DNA of 64,000 nt from Rubricella aquisinus (GCF_014199445.1 NZ_JACIJS010000004.1:62001-126000); one strand, 5' to 3'. Shown: positions 45,776 to 57,906, numbered from the stretch's first letter. Made by a program: numbers and translations. Notes: generated from the letters alone by a model not told the origin.

Positions 45776-46552
45776 ATGGCTTACGAGACCCTGATTGTTG
45801 AGACGACCGACCATATCGGCCTCATCCGCCTGAACCGCCCCGATGCCCTGAATGCGCTCAATTCCCAGCTTTTGGGCGAATTGGGCAAAGCGCTTGCTGC
45901 GATGGACGCGGATGATGATGTGCGCTGCATCGTGCTGACCGGCTCGGAAAAGGCATTTGCCGCCGGGGCGGACATCAAGGAAATGTCGGAAAAGACCTTC
46001 GCAGAGGTGTTCAAGGACGACATGTTTGGCCCTGCGGGCCAATCCGTGATCCGCACGCGCAAGCCGATCATCGCCGCCGTGTCCGGCTATGCGCTGGGCG
46101 GTGGATGTGAGCTTGCCATGATGTGCGACTTCATCCTGTGTTCAGACACCGCGAAATTCGGCCAGCCGGAGATCAACCTTGGCGTGATGCCGGGGCTTGG
46201 CGGCTCCCAGCGCCTGACCCGTTTTGTCGGCAAGTCCAAGTCCATGGAAATGAACCTGACAGGCCGTTTCATGGATGCTGAGGAGGCCGAACGCTCCGGC
46301 CTTGTGTCGCGCGTGATCCCGGCAAAGGATCTGGTGGATGAAGCGATCAAGACGGCCAAGAAAATTTCGGAGAAATCCATGATCGCCGTGATGGCCACGA
46401 AAGAGGCCGTGAACCGCTCCTATGAGATGACCCTGTCCGAAGGGCTGCTTTACGAACGGCGGGTGTTCCACTCGCTTTTCGCCACCGATGACCAGTCCGA
46501 AGGAATGGCCGCGTTCATCGAAAAACGCAGCCCGCAATTCCGCGACACATAA
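45776..46552 (+). CDS. Enoyl-CoA hydratase
   Basis: This 258-residue crotonase-fold enzyme hydrates trans-2-enoyl-CoA. The oxyanion-hole segment is [12 protein letters not shown], and [40 protein letters not shown] carries both catalytic Glu residues. Sequence and length match short-chain enoyl-CoA hydratases (EchA/FadB1 type). It follows mutM by 75 bases in the same direction and precedes rpsT, an arrangement frequent near dnaA in this order. The ATG at 45776 gives the normal N-terminus. Confidence 0.95.
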   Translation: MAYETLIVETTDHIGLIRLNRPDALNALNSQLLGELGKALAAMDADDDVRCIVLTGSEKAFAAGADIKEMSEKTFAEVFKDDMFGPAGQSVIRTRKPIIAAVSGYALGGGCELAMMCDFILCSDTAKFGQPEINLGVMPGLGGSQRLTRFVGKSKSMEMNLTGRFMDAEEAERSGLVSRVIPAKDLVDEAIKTAKKISEKSMIAVMATKEAVNRSYEMTLSEGLLYERRVFHSLFATDDQSEGMAAFIEKRSPQFRDT

Positions 46553-46578
46553 ACGTAACGAAACTGCGCTTGCGCCCG

Positions 46579-46607
46579 TTGACTCGGGGCTATCCCCTGT
46601 GTAGAGA
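46579..46607 (+). promoter_or_regulatory. Predicted rpsT promoter
   Basis: TTGACT (46579-46584), a 17-base spacer and TAGAGA (46602-46607) fit a sigma70 promoter. The rpsT ATG lies 42 bases beyond the -10. The spacer itself contains a small palindrome, GGGG-CTAT-CCCC. Confidence 0.65.
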
Positions 46608-46648
46608 CGCGGCTCATCTTGCAGCAGTTAAGAACCGGATAAACTCAC

Positions 46649-46915
46649 ATGGCAAATTCGCCGTCAGCTAAGAAACGCGTGCGCCAGACCGAGCGCCGCA
46701 CCGCCGTCAACACCGCGCGCCGTTCGCGCATCCGCACCTTCCTGCGTAAGGTTGAAGATGCCATCACCTCTGGTGATCAGGCCGCAGCCGCAGCCGCATT
46801 GAAGGCCGCACAGCCTGAGCTGATGCGCGGCGTGACGAAGGGCGTTCTGCACAAGAACACCGCGTCCCGCAAAATGTCCCGCCTCGCGCATCGCGTAAAG
46901 GCAATGGGCGCGTAA
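46649..46915 (+). CDS. rpsT: 30S ribosomal protein S20
   Basis: This 88-residue basic, Ala/Lys/Arg-rich protein begins [26 protein letters not shown], the conserved S20 N-terminus, and ends in the [14 protein letters not shown] helix. S20 binds 16S rRNA early in 30S assembly. It has its own predicted promoter and a terminator close behind, so it is probably monocistronic. Confidence 0.98.
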   Translation: MANSPSAKKRVRQTERRTAVNTARRSRIRTFLRKVEDAITSGDQAAAAAALKAAQPELMRGVTKGVLHKNTASRKMSRLAHRVKAMGA

Positions 46916-46938
46916 CGCACCCGCATTGACACCGCTTC

Positions 46939-46966
46939 AAGGCGCTGCCCTCGGGTGGCGCTTTTT
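46939..46966 (+). terminator. rpsT intrinsic terminator
   Basis: GCGCTGCC (46942-46949) pairs with GGTGGCGC (46954-46961), including two G-U pairs, around a four-base loop. It is extended by A-T pairs and followed by TTTTT (46962-46966). Confidence 0.8.
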
Positions 46967-46967
46967 G

Positions 46968-47397
46968 CATGTGTGGTCGATGCGCTTAACCATGGTCGGA
47001 AATGCCGGAATGTTCGCTATTCGGTCCGGTTGATCGAATCGCATCCGCTTTCTACTGTTCTCCAGACAGCGCCTATGGCTCTCCTAATTTTGCGAAACAC
47101 TTGGCCCCTCTGAAGTAATATTCAGGGGTTTTATTGTTTTATATCAAATATTTGCGCCACATTTATTTCTTGAAGTTGTTGTTTGAGTGGCCCGTTTATC
47201 GTATCGTGATGGATGAATCGGGGGCAAAGATCAGCAGATCATCATACCTTGATTCCCGCGCGTCCCCTTTGGCGGATACGCGGCGGGGTGGGTCGGCGAT
47301 CCACTGCGAGGGAAGGCTCAAAAAACGCGCCCGAACGGGGTGCCGATAACGATAATCCGGGCGCATCGCGTGATCCGGCATGGGAAGTGGCTACATA
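46968..47397 (+). other. dnaA upstream region
   Basis: About 430 bases have no credible gene. An AT-rich core spans roughly 47100-47200. It contains a terminator-like hairpin (CCCC-TC-TGAA at 47105-47114 with TTCAGGGG at 47121-47128, then a T-rich run to 47140). I found no TTATCCACA-type DnaA box on either strand. GANTC methylation sites occur (for example GAATC near 47036), but not at a frequency above chance. A dnaA promoter is expected here but none stands out. Confidence 0.5.
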
Positions 47398-48768
47398 ATG
47401 GATTTGACGCCTGCGCAATCTGCGGCTTGGGACTCGGTTTGCTCAATTTTGGAAGCAGAGCTTGGCACGGATGCCTACCGCAACTGGATCGCGCCGCTCA
47501 CCTTTGAGGCCGTGATTGAGGGCGTCGCGCATTTCTCCGTTCCGATTGCGTTTATCGGGCGCTATGTGAAGCGCAATTCCGGCGACAAGATCATCGAATT
47601 GTTTGCCGAACATCGGGAGCATATCTCGTGCCTCGAATTTCATGTGGACGACTCGCGCCGCGCCGCACCCGTGGCACCCGTGCGCGAAGAAAAGGGCGCT
47701 GCCGCCACCCCGGCAGAGCCGGAACCGCTGCCCGGTGCGCCGCTTGATCCGCGCTTCACTTTCGACAATTTCATTGTTGGCAAACCCAATGAGATGGCCG
47801 CCGCCGCTGCCCGCCGCGTGGCGGAAGGCGGCCCGGTGCTGTTCAACCCATTGTTCCTCTATGGCGGGGTGGGTCTGGGAAAAACCCACCTGATGCACGC
47901 AATCGCCTGGGAAATCCAAAAGAAGAATCCGGGCTACCGGGTGCTCTACCTCTCCGCCGAACAATTCATGTTTCGCTTCGTGCAGGCCCTGCGTTTCCGC
48001 AACACCATCGAATTCAAGGAGCTGTTTCGCTCCGTCGATGTGCTCATGGTTGATGACGTGCAATTCATCGCGGGCAAGGACAGCACGCAGGCGGAGTTTT
48101 TTCACACCTTTAACGCGCTGATCGAGCAAAAGAAGCAGATCATCATCTCCGGCGACCGCGCCCCGGGGGAGATTGATGGGATGGAAGAGCGCATCCGCTC
48201 CCGCCTGCAATGGGGTCTCGTCGCGGATCTGCATCCAACGGATTACGAATTGCGCCTCGGCATCCTTCAGGCCAAGGCGGAGGCCTATTTGACGGACCAT
48301 CCCGAAGTCACGCTTGACCCGACAGTGCTGCCATTCCTCGCGCACCGGATCAGTTCGAATGTGCGGGTGCTTGAGGGGGCCTTGACCCGGCTGTTCGCCT
48401 TCGGCTCCCTCGTCGGGCGCGCCATCGACATGGATATGACGACGGAATGCCTGTCCGATATCCTGCGGGCCTCGTCGCGCAAGGTGACGGTGGAGGAGAT
48501 TATCCGCAAAGTCTGCGAACACTATAACATCCGCCAGACCGATATCCTCAGCCCGCGCCGAGCGCGTGTGGTGGCCCGGCCACGGCAGGTCGCGATGTTC
48601 CTGTCAAAGACGCTTACCACCAAATCGCTGCCCGAAATCGGCCGCCGGTTTGGCGGGCGCGATCACACCACGGTGATGCATGCGGTCAAGCGGATTGAGG
48701 AGCTGCGCCAGTCTGACAGCCAGATCGCGGATGACCTCGAAATGCTCCGCCGGATGCTGGAAGCGTAA
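47398..48768 (+). CDS. dnaA: Chromosomal replication initiator protein DnaA
   Basis: This 456-residue protein has domain I at residues 1-80 and a short linker rich in Ala, Pro and Glu (~85-115). The AAA+ domain has Walker A GGVGLGKT (about 156-163), Walker B LMVDDVQF and the FFHTFNAL sensor region. The C-terminal DNA-binding domain has the signature GGRDHTTVMHA. It binds DnaA boxes and opens the origin. Start at 47398 gives the usual MDLTPAQ-type N-terminus; an ATG 18 bases upstream is possible. A short repeat motif begins two bases after its stop. Confidence 0.97.
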   Translation: MDLTPAQSAAWDSVCSILEAELGTDAYRNWIAPLTFEAVIEGVAHFSVPIAFIGRYVKRNSGDKIIELFAEHREHISCLEFHVDDSRRAAPVAPVREEKGAAATPAEPEPLPGAPLDPRFTFDNFIVGKPNEMAAAAARRVAEGGPVLFNPLFLYGGVGLGKTHLMHAIAWEIQKKNPGYRVLYLSAEQFMFRFVQALRFRNTIEFKELFRSVDVLMVDDVQFIAGKDSTQAEFFHTFNALIEQKKQIIISGDRAPGEIDGMEERIRSRLQWGLVADLHPTDYELRLGILQAKAEAYLTDHPEVTLDPTVLPFLAHRISSNVRVLEGALTRLFAFGSLVGRAIDMDMTTECLSDILRASSRKVTVEEIIRKVCEHYNIRQTDILSPRRARVVARPRQVAMFLSKTLTTKSLPEIGRRFGGRDHTTVMHAVKRIEELRQSDSQIADDLEMLRRMLEA

Positions 48769-48769
48769 T

Positions 48770-48804
48770 CAATTCACTTTCTTCAAATATACCCCGCCGG
48801 AGGC
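48770..48804 (+). repeat. Short G-poor intergenic motif (after dnaA)
   Basis: These 35 bases are identical to 4661-4695, the end of structured repeat copy A. The first 26 bases contain no G; the motif then runs into GCCGGAGGC. It begins two bases after the dnaA stop codon, in the ~137-base gap before dnaN. The rest of the gap shows nothing distinctive. Confidence 0.85.
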
Positions 48805-48905
48805 ATGAAATCTCTGCGCGCGGCTTGCGAAATGCGTTTGCCTCTCCCCCGGAATGACCGTAACGTTTGCAGCCCTAGGGCGGCTTTGAGACGGAGTGAA
48901 AGCAC

Positions 48906-50024
48906 ATGAAAGTCAGTATCGAGCGTGGTGACCTCCTCAAGGCGCTTGGCCGTGCCCAAAGCGTGGTCGAGCGGCGCAACACCATCCCGATCCTCGCCAA
49001 TGTGCTGATCGAAGCGGACGGGGATGCGATCCACCTGCGCGCGACCGACCTCGATATCGAAGTGCTGGATAAAGCACCGGCGATGGTGGAGCGGGCTGGG
49101 GCCACGACCGTTGCTGCCCATACCCTCCATGAGATCGTGAAAAAGCTGCCCGATGGTGCGACCGTCTCGTTGATCGCGAATGCGGAAACCGGCCGGTTGG
49201 AGGTCCATGCGGGCCGCTCCAATTTCTCCCTCGCGACCTTGCCGCGCGATGATTTCCCAGTGATGGGCACGGCGGATTACCCGTGCAATTTCTCGATCAA
49301 GGCGCCGGTGCTGCGCCGCCTGTTCGACAAGGCGAAATTCGCCGTCTCGACCGAGGAAACGCGCTATTACCTCAATGGCGTCTACATGCACGCAGCCGAT
49401 GGCCCGAACGGCGCGACGCTGCGCTGTGTGGCGACCGATGGGCACCGGCTCGCGCGGATTGACGCGGACCTGCCCGACGGGGCGGACACGCTGCCCGGCG
49501 TGATTGTCCCGCGCAAAACCGTGGGTGAGTTGGGTAAATTGTTGAGCGATGATGATATGATCATCGCCGTCAGCGTCAGCGAAACCAAGGTGCGTTTCGC
49601 CACCCCCGACATCACCCTGACCTCCAAGGTGATCGACGGCACCTTCCCCGATTACACCCGCGTGATCCCGAAGGACAATCCGAACCGGCTTGAGGTGGAT
49701 GCCAAGGAATTCGCGAGCGCGGTTGACCGTGTCTCCACCGTGTCGTCCGAGCGGTCCCGCGCGGTCAAGATGGCGCTTGATGAGGATCGGCTCATTCTGT
49801 CCGTGAACGCCCCCGATATGGGTGCCGCGGATGAGGAGATCGCCGTGGCCTATGATGCGGATCGTTTGGAAATCGGCTTTAACGCGAAATACCTCATTGA
49901 GATCGCGGGGCAGGTGGATCGCGAAAACGCGGTGTTCCATTTCAACACCTCCGGTGATCCGACGCTGGTGCGCGAAGGCGATGACGAAAGCGCGATTTAC
50001 GTCGTCATGCCGATGCGCGTCTGA
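48906..50024 (+). CDS. dnaN: DNA polymerase III subunit beta (sliding clamp)
   Basis: This 372-residue protein has three repeats of the clamp fold, starting MKVSIERGDLLKALGRAQSVVERRNTIPILANVL and ending YVVMPMRV, the normal clamp C-terminus. As a dimer it encircles DNA and tethers the polymerase. It lies between dnaA and recF in the conserved order, with only 11 bases between its stop and the recF GTG. Confidence 0.98.
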   Translation: MKVSIERGDLLKALGRAQSVVERRNTIPILANVLIEADGDAIHLRATDLDIEVLDKAPAMVERAGATTVAAHTLHEIVKKLPDGATVSLIANAETGRLEVHAGRSNFSLATLPRDDFPVMGTADYPCNFSIKAPVLRRLFDKAKFAVSTEETRYYLNGVYMHAADGPNGATLRCVATDGHRLARIDADLPDGADTLPGVIVPRKTVGELGKLLSDDDMIIAVSVSETKVRFATPDITLTSKVIDGTFPDYTRVIPKDNPNRLEVDAKEFASAVDRVSTVSSERSRAVKMALDEDRLILSVNAPDMGAADEEIAVAYDADRLEIGFNAKYLIEIAGQVDRENAVFHFNTSGDPTLVREGDDESAIYVVMPMRV

Positions 50025-50035
50025 CACTGGGCGCG

Positions 50036-51148
50036 GTGACCCGCCTTGCGCTCACATCGCTGAAACTGGCGGCTTTCCGCTCCCACGCGTCCTTGCGGGT
50101 GGAAACGGATGGACGACCCGTGGCGATCTACGGGCCGAATGGCGCGGGCAAGACAAACATCCTTGAAGCGATTTCCATGCTGTCCCCGGGCCGCGGGCTG
50201 CGTCGGGCGGCAGCGGCTGACATGGCGCGCAGTGCCACCGGGATCGGTTGGCGCGTCACGGCGGAATTGCATTCGCTTGAACAATCCCATGAGGTCGTGA
50301 CCGGCGTCGAGGGAGATGCCGCGCGCAGTGTCACCATTGATGGCAAGGCCGCAGCACAGGTCGCGCTGGGCCGGATCGCCCGCATCCTTTGGCTCGTTCC
50401 GGTGATGGATCGGCTCTGGCTCGAAGGCGCGGGCGAACGGCGGCGGTTTCTGGACCGGATGGCGCTCAGCTTCACCCCCTCCCATGCCGAGGCCAGTATC
50501 ACCTATGAGCGCGCGATGCGCGACCGCAATCGCCTGTTGAAAGACCAGTCGCGCGATGCGGGTTGGTATGATGCACTGGAAGATCAGATGGCGCGTGCGG
50601 GTGCCGCGATCACCGCCACCCGCATGGAGGCATTGTCGCGAGTCGCCCGCGCGCAGGAAGATGCCGCCACGGCCTTTCCCCGCGCGACCCTGTCGATCAC
50701 TGGCCCTGACGGGGAGGACGCGCCCGATGGGTCAGAGGACCAGTTGCGCCGCGCATTTGCCGAAGGGCGGCGCCGCGACATGGCCGCCGGGCGCACCCTG
50801 ACCGGCCCGCACCGGGCCGACCTGTCCGCGATCTACACCGACAAGGACATGCCCGCGCGCCACTGTTCCACCGGGGAGCAGAAGGCCCTGCTGATCTCCC
50901 TCATTCTGGCCAATGCGCGCGCGCTCGCAGACAGTTTCGGTGCGCCGCCGATCCTGCTGTTGGATGAGGTCGCAGCCCATCTTGATACGGACCGCCGCGC
51001 CGCGCTTTATGACGAGATTTGCGCGCTGGGCGCACAGGCGTGGATGACCGGGACGGGGGCGGAATTGTTTGACGCGCTTGGCCCACGCGCGATGCGGCTT
51101 CATGTGACGGAAGAGGGCGGCGAATCCCGCACTCAAGCCGAAGCCTGA
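50036..51148 (+). CDS. recF: DNA replication and repair protein RecF
   Basis: This 370-residue SMC-like ATPase has Walker A GPNGAGKTN (about residues 36-44), the ABC signature region STGEQKALLISLILA and Walker B ILLLDEVAAHLD. It helps load RecA at gaps. The start is GTG. The family-typical N-terminus LTSLKLAAFRSHASL follows. It is closely linked to dnaN and followed after ~82 bases by gyrB. Confidence 0.95.
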   Translation: MTRLALTSLKLAAFRSHASLRVETDGRPVAIYGPNGAGKTNILEAISMLSPGRGLRRAAAADMARSATGIGWRVTAELHSLEQSHEVVTGVEGDAARSVTIDGKAAAQVALGRIARILWLVPVMDRLWLEGAGERRRFLDRMALSFTPSHAEASITYERAMRDRNRLLKDQSRDAGWYDALEDQMARAGAAITATRMEALSRVARAQEDAATAFPRATLSITGPDGEDAPDGSEDQLRRAFAEGRRRDMAAGRTLTGPHRADLSAIYTDKDMPARHCSTGEQKALLISLILANARALADSFGAPPILLLDEVAAHLDTDRRAALYDEICALGAQAWMTGTGAELFDALGPRAMRLHVTEEGGESRTQAEA

Positions 51149-51173
51149 CCCCCGCCTTTTTGCCTTCTGGCGC

Positions 51174-51202
51174 GTGACAATCCCCCCGCGAGCGTCTAAA
51201 AA
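51174..51202 (+). promoter_or_regulatory. Possible gyrB promoter
   Basis: GTGACA (51174-51179), a 17-base spacer and TAAAAA (51197-51202) give a moderate match to a sigma70 promoter 28 bases before the gyrB ATG. This leaves a short leader containing AAGGGA. Confidence 0.35.
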
Positions 51203-51218
51203 GAGGGACACAAAATAA

Positions 51219-53648
<2,430 letters not shown>

Positions 53649-53651
53649 GCC

Positions 53652-54566
53652 GTGGGCGTTCTGGTTCTGAACACGGGCGGCACGATCGGAATGGTGGCGG
53701 GCCCGGATGGGTTCGCGCCAAAACGAGGTGTGCTTGAGGCCGCGTTGGCGGTGGTGGACCCGGACGCGCGGGTCATTAACTTTGAGCCACTGATTGACAG
53801 TTCTGCTGCAACGCCGCGCGATTGGGCGCGGATCGCACACGCAGTCGCAACAGCCGATCCGAGCGACGCGATTGTCATCGTTCACGGCACCGACACGATG
53901 GCCCACACGGCGGCAGCCCTCACCTTTGCGCTGAAAGGGTTGGCGCGGCCCGTGATCCTCACCGGCTCCATGCTGCCCTTGACCGTGGCGGGCAGCGATG
54001 GGGAGGCAAATCTGCGCGGTGCCATTGACGCGGCCAAAACCGCAGGACCGGGGGTTTGGCTGTCCTTTGCCGGGCGGGTGCTTCACGGGGCGCGGGTGCG
54101 CAAGGTGCATTCGACGGGGTTCACCGCCTTCGACGCCAGCCCAAGCGATCATCCGCCCCGCCGCGCCGGGCAGGGTGCGCCCGTGATCTCCGCGCAGGAT
54201 GTGGAGGTGATCACGACCGCACCGGGGATGAACGCCCGCGCCCTCACACGCGCGGCACAAGAGGCAGACGGGATCATCCTGCGCTGTTTCGGCTCGGGCA
54301 CCATGCCCGACACGCCCGCCCTGCGCGCCGCCCTTGCCACAGCGCAGGCGCGGGGCATTCCTGTTGTTGCGGTCAGCCAATGTGCGGCGGGTGGCGTCAG
54401 CCTTGGCACCTATGCTGCGGGCAGCATAATGACTGATCACGGAGTGATTGATGGCCGCGGCATGACGGCAGAGGCCGCCTATGCCAAAGTGATGATCGCC
54501 CTGAGCGAAGCACCCGACGACCCCGCCACCCTGATCCGCACCCCATTGGCCGGGGAGATGGACTAG
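53652..54566 (+). CDS. Asparaginase family protein
   Basis: The product has 304 residues with both catalytic Thr motifs of bacterial asparaginases: NTGGTIGMV (about residues 7-15) and VHGTDTMAHTAA (about 77-88). A later ILTGSMLPL and the Lys-containing region fit the family. No signal peptide is seen, so it is probably the cytosolic type. It starts with GTG three bases after gyrB, suggesting readthrough transcription from gyrB. A GC hairpin lies just after its stop. Confidence 0.88.
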   Translation: MGVLVLNTGGTIGMVAGPDGFAPKRGVLEAALAVVDPDARVINFEPLIDSSAATPRDWARIAHAVATADPSDAIVIVHGTDTMAHTAAALTFALKGLARPVILTGSMLPLTVAGSDGEANLRGAIDAAKTAGPGVWLSFAGRVLHGARVRKVHSTGFTAFDASPSDHPPRRAGQGAPVISAQDVEVITTAPGMNARALTRAAQEADGIILRCFGSGTMPDTPALRAALATAQARGIPVVAVSQCAAGGVSLGTYAAGSIMTDHGVIDGRGMTAEAAYAKVMIALSEAPDDPATLIRTPLAGEMD

Positions 54567-54568
54567 GC

Positions 54569-54588
54569 GCGGGGGGCTTCCGCCCCGC
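54569..54588 (+). terminator. GC hairpin after asparaginase gene
   Basis: GCGGGG (54569-54574) pairs with CCCCGC (54583-54588), two bases past the stop codon. No T run follows, so terminator activity is uncertain. Confidence 0.35.
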
Positions 54589-54632
54589 ATGGGATCGCGC
54601 TATGAGCGGGCCGAACGACAGGAGACTGAGCC

Positions 54633-55934
54633 ATGCGCCTTGCAATGATTGGAACCGGATATGTCGGCCTTGTGTCGGGGGTGTGTTTCTCCGATTTCGG
54701 GCATGACGTGGTTTGCGTGGACAAGGACGCGGGCAAGATCGCCAAACTTGAAGCGGGTGAAGTGCCGATCTTTGAGCCGGGTCTTGACGATCTGATGGCG
54801 CGCAACGTGGCCTCTGGCCGGTTGTCCTTCACGCTGGATTTGAAGGCGGCAGTGGCAGCCGCGGATGCGGTGTTCATCGCCGTGGGCACGCCGACCCGGC
54901 GCGGCGATGGCCATGCGGACCTTACCTATGTCTATGCCGCAGCGGAGGAAATTGCCGCCGCCCTCGACGGCTATACCGTCGTCGTGACCAAATCGACCGT
55001 CCCCGTCGGCACCAACCGCAAGGTTGAGGAAATCATCCGCAAGGCGCGCCCGGACGCGGAATTCGATGTGGCCTCCAACCCCGAATTCCTGCGCGAGGGG
55101 GCCGCGATCGAGGATTTCATGCGCCCTGACCGTGTGGTCGTGGGGGTGGAGACGGACCGCGCGGCGGAGGTCATGGCAGGCATCTACCGCCCGCTTTCCC
55201 TGCGCGAAGCCCCCATCATCACCACCGATCTGGAAAGTGCGGAGATGATCAAATACGCGGCCAACGCGTTTCTTGCCACCAAGATCACCTTCATCAACGA
55301 AATCGCGGCTTTGTGTGAAAAGGTCGGCGCGGATGTGAAGCAGGTGTCAAAGGGCATGGGGCTTGATAACCGGATCGGGGGCAAGTTCCTCCATGCCGGA
55401 CCGGGCTATGGCGGGTCGTGTTTTCCGAAAGATACCAAGGCATTGGCCCGGATTGGGCAGGAACACGCCGCGCCGATGCAGATCGTCGAGACGGTGATCG
55501 CCGTCAATGAGGAGCGCAAGCGCGCCATGACGGACAAGATCATGGACCTGCTTGATGGCTCGGTGAACAAAAAGCGGATCGCGGTGCTGGGCGTCACGTT
55601 CAAGCCGGAAACGGACGACATGCGCGACGCGCCCTCCCTCACCATCGTTCCGGCACTGGTCGGCAATGGGGCAGAGGTGCGCGTGACCGATCCCGAGGGT
55701 CTGAAAGAGGGTGAGGCGCTGTTGCCCGGCGTGACATGGTGCGAGGATGCCTACGCGGCGGCTGAGGATGCCGATGCCGTCGTGATCCTGACCGAATGGA
55801 ACGCGTTTCGCGCGCTGGATCTGGACCGGCTCGGCTCCGCGATGCGCAGCCGCGCCATGGCCGATTTGCGCAACATCTATGACCGGAAAAGCCTAGAGGC
55901 GCTGGGCTTTAAATATGTCGGTGTCGGGCGGTAG
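54633..55934 (+). CDS. ugd: UDP-glucose 6-dehydrogenase
   Basis: This 433-residue NAD-dependent enzyme makes UDP-glucuronate for surface polysaccharides. The Rossmann motif is MIGTGYVGLVSGVCFSDFG, and the Lys of KYAANAFLATKITFINE is catalytic. The nucleophilic Cys is in GPGYGGSCFPKDTKAL (about residue 260). AGGAGA precedes the ATG. It is a single plus-strand gene converging on gpsA with five bases between stops. No capsule cluster is adjacent. Confidence 0.96.
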   Translation: MRLAMIGTGYVGLVSGVCFSDFGHDVVCVDKDAGKIAKLEAGEVPIFEPGLDDLMARNVASGRLSFTLDLKAAVAAADAVFIAVGTPTRRGDGHADLTYVYAAAEEIAAALDGYTVVVTKSTVPVGTNRKVEEIIRKARPDAEFDVASNPEFLREGAAIEDFMRPDRVVVGVETDRAAEVMAGIYRPLSLREAPIITTDLESAEMIKYAANAFLATKITFINEIAALCEKVGADVKQVSKGMGLDNRIGGKFLHAGPGYGGSCFPKDTKALARIGQEHAAPMQIVETVIAVNEERKRAMTDKIMDLLDGSVNKKRIAVLGVTFKPETDDMRDAPSLTIVPALVGNGAEVRVTDPEGLKEGEALLPGVTWCEDAYAAAEDADAVVILTEWNAFRALDLDRLGSAMRSRAMADLRNIYDRKSLEALGFKYVGVGR

Positions 55935-55939
55935 CGCGC

Positions 55940-56836
55940 CTATTCGGTGCGGGTGGGGCGGGAGAGAAGCCGCTCCATCGCGTCGGCCAGCGTCACTTGT
56001 CCATCCAGCAGGGCCGCAACCATCCGCGTGATCGGCATGTCGATGCCATGCTGTTCAGCAAGCGCCATCGCAGCGCCCGCCGTCACCCGCCCCTCCACCG
56101 TGCCCGCGGGCAGCGTGTCACCCCGGCCCAAGGCCAGCCCGAAGCGGTAATTGCGCGATTGCTCCGACGTAGCGGTCAGCGTCAGATCGCCAAGGCCAGA
56201 GAGGCCCGCCACCGTCTCCGCCCGGCCACCAAGCGCGACGGTTAGCCGGGTAAGCTCAGCCAGACCACGGGTCAGAAGCGCGGCGCGCGCGCTCTCCCCC
56301 AGCCCCGCGCCCATCGCAGCACCACAGGCAATCGCGATCACGTTTTTCAGCGCCCCACCGATTTGCGCGCCCACGCGATCATCGGTCGGATAAAGCCGCA
56401 AAACCGGGCTTTGCAACGCATCGGCCAGCCCATGAGCCGCGCCAATGGTCGCGGACCCCAGCGTCAATGCCGTGGGTTTGCCAAGCCGCAGATCAGCGGC
56501 AAAGCTCGGGCCGGTCAGCACGCTGGTCTCCCATCCGGTGGCAATGTCGGTTTGCAGGCGCAAGCTGCCCCGCTCGACCCCTTTCGCCGTCAGTACCAGC
56601 GGCACGTCCCGCGCCGGGGCGTAAGTGGCAAGCGCGTCCGCTGTGGCCTGTGCGGGCACCGCCATGACGACAATGCCTGTATCCTGTGGCAATTCGGTCG
56701 CGTAGTGCGCCGCCTCCGGGGCCTGCCCTGATGCTTTGCGCCCGATCAGGGTCACGTCCTGCCCGGCGCTGGCCCAGACATGCGCCAGCGCGCTGCCAAA
56801 GGCACCCGCGCCGATGATGGCAATGCGGCGCGTCAT
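55940..56836 (-). CDS. gpsA: Glycerol-3-phosphate dehydrogenase [NAD(P)+]
   Basis: The enzyme reduces dihydroxyacetone phosphate to sn-glycerol-3-phosphate for phospholipid synthesis. The nucleotide-binding loop is [16 protein letters not shown], the catalytic Lys is in [12 protein letters not shown], and [19 protein letters not shown] is a family hallmark. At 298 residues it is shorter than the usual ~330 because loops in the N-terminal domain are trimmed. All key motifs remain. The start overlaps the tsaD stop by four bases. Confidence 0.93.
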   Translation of the reverse strand: MTRRIAIIGAGAFGSALAHVWASAGQDVTLIGRKASGQAPEAAHYATELPQDTGIVVMAVPAQATADALATYAPARDVPLVLTAKGVERGSLRLQTDIATGWETSVLTGPSFAADLRLGKPTALTLGSATIGAAHGLADALQSPVLRLYPTDDRVGAQIGGALKNVIAIACGAAMGAGLGESARAALLTRGLAELTRLTVALGGRAETVAGLSGLGDLTLTATSEQSRNYRFGLALGRGDTLPAGTVEGRVTAGAAMALAEQHGIDMPITRMVAALLDGQVTLADAMERLLSRPTRTE

Positions 56837-57906
56837 CCCTTGGCCCCTTTCTTTCCTGATCCCAGCAGGGGGGCCGCGTCGCGGTCCAATGGCCAGCGGG
56901 GGCGCGCGCTGAGCGTCAGATCATCGACCGCCTCACCGCTGCGCAACCGCTCAATCCCGGCCCATGCGATCATTGCGCCATTGTCGGTGCAGAGTTTCAG
57001 GGGCGGCGCGGTGAAGGCAAAACCGGCCTCCGCCGCGGCGTCCTGAAGGGCGGTGCGCAAGGCCCGGTTCGCCGCGACCCCACCTGCCACGGCGATGGTG
57101 GTGGGGCCATGCTCCGCTGCGAAAGCCGCCATCGCGCGGCGGGTTTTTTCGGTGAGCACATCGGCGGTTGCGTCCTGAAACGCGGCGCATAGGTCCGCGC
57201 GATCCGCTTGCGTCAGCCCGCCCTGTTCGGCCACCAGCGTATCCCGCGCACGCCGCAGCGCCGTTTTCAGCCCCGAAAAGCTCATGTCGCAGCCGGGGCG
57301 GTCAAGCAGCGGGCGGGGCAGCGGAAATCGGCGCGGATCGCCGGTCAGCGCGGCGCGCTCCACCTCTGGACCCCCGGGATAGCCAAGGCCAAGCAGCTTT
57401 GCCGTTTTGTCAAATGCCTCCCCCGGTGCGTCGTCGATGGTGCCGCCGAGCCGCTGGAATTGGTCCGGCCCCAGAACGCTCAGGAATTGGCAATGCCCGC
57501 CCGACACCAAAAGCATCAGATAGGGAAAAGCCACACCATCGGTCATGCGCGGCGTCAGCGCATGGCCCGCAAGGTGATTGACCCCAATGAGCGGTATGCC
57601 GGTTCCGCGCGACAACCCTTTGGCAAACATCACGCCCGACACGACGCCGCCGATCAGGCCCGGCCCGGCAGTAACGGAAATGGCGCTGATGCCGCCGAGC
57701 GTCATCCCAGCCTCCGCCAGCGCCTGTTCGGTCACCAGATCGAGCCGTTCGGCATGGGCGCGGGCCGCGATCTCTGGCACCACACCGCCATAGGCCGCAT
57801 GCAGGTCCATCTGATCATAGATGACGGAACTCAGGATCGTGCCATCGTCCCGCACCAAAGCGGCAGCGGTTTCATCGCAACTGGATTCGATGCCAAGCAC
57901 GATCAT
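56833..57906 (-). CDS. tsaD: tRNA N6-adenosine threonylcarbamoyltransferase
   Basis: This 357-residue Kae1/Qri7-family ATPase fold protein completes t6A37 synthesis on ANN-decoding tRNAs together with TsaB and TsaE. The start [18 protein letters not shown] is canonical. The metal site has HLAGH (about residues 113-117), and [23 protein letters not shown] is a family block. It is the first gene of the tsaD-gpsA pair and is divergent from hemC across 65 bases, an arrangement common in Rhodobacterales. Confidence 0.97.
   Translation of the reverse strand: MIVLGIESSCDETAAALVRDDGTILSSVIYDQMDLHAAYGGVVPEIAARAHAERLDLVTEQALAEAGMTLGGISAISVTAGPGLIGGVVSGVMFAKGLSRGTGIPLIGVNHLAGHALTPRMTDGVAFPYLMLLVSGGHCQFLSVLGPDQFQRLGGTIDDAPGEAFDKTAKLLGLGYPGGPEVERAALTGDPRRFPLPRPLLDRPGCDMSFSGLKTALRRARDTLVAEQGGLTQADRADLCAAFQDATADVLTEKTRRAMAAFAAEHGPTTIAVAGGVAANRALRTALQDAAAEAGFAFTAPPLKLCTDNGAMIAWAGIERLRSGEAVDDLTLSARPRWPLDRDAAPLLGSGKKGAKG

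Noticed and set aside
47134-47349. Small open frame in the dnaA leader
   Set aside because: It begins in the AT-rich region, has no ribosome binding site and turns into an Arg-rich run typical of chance frames.
46968-47397. Origin of replication at the dnaA leader
   Set aside because: The AT-rich core is suggestive, but no DnaA-box cluster was found on either strand.
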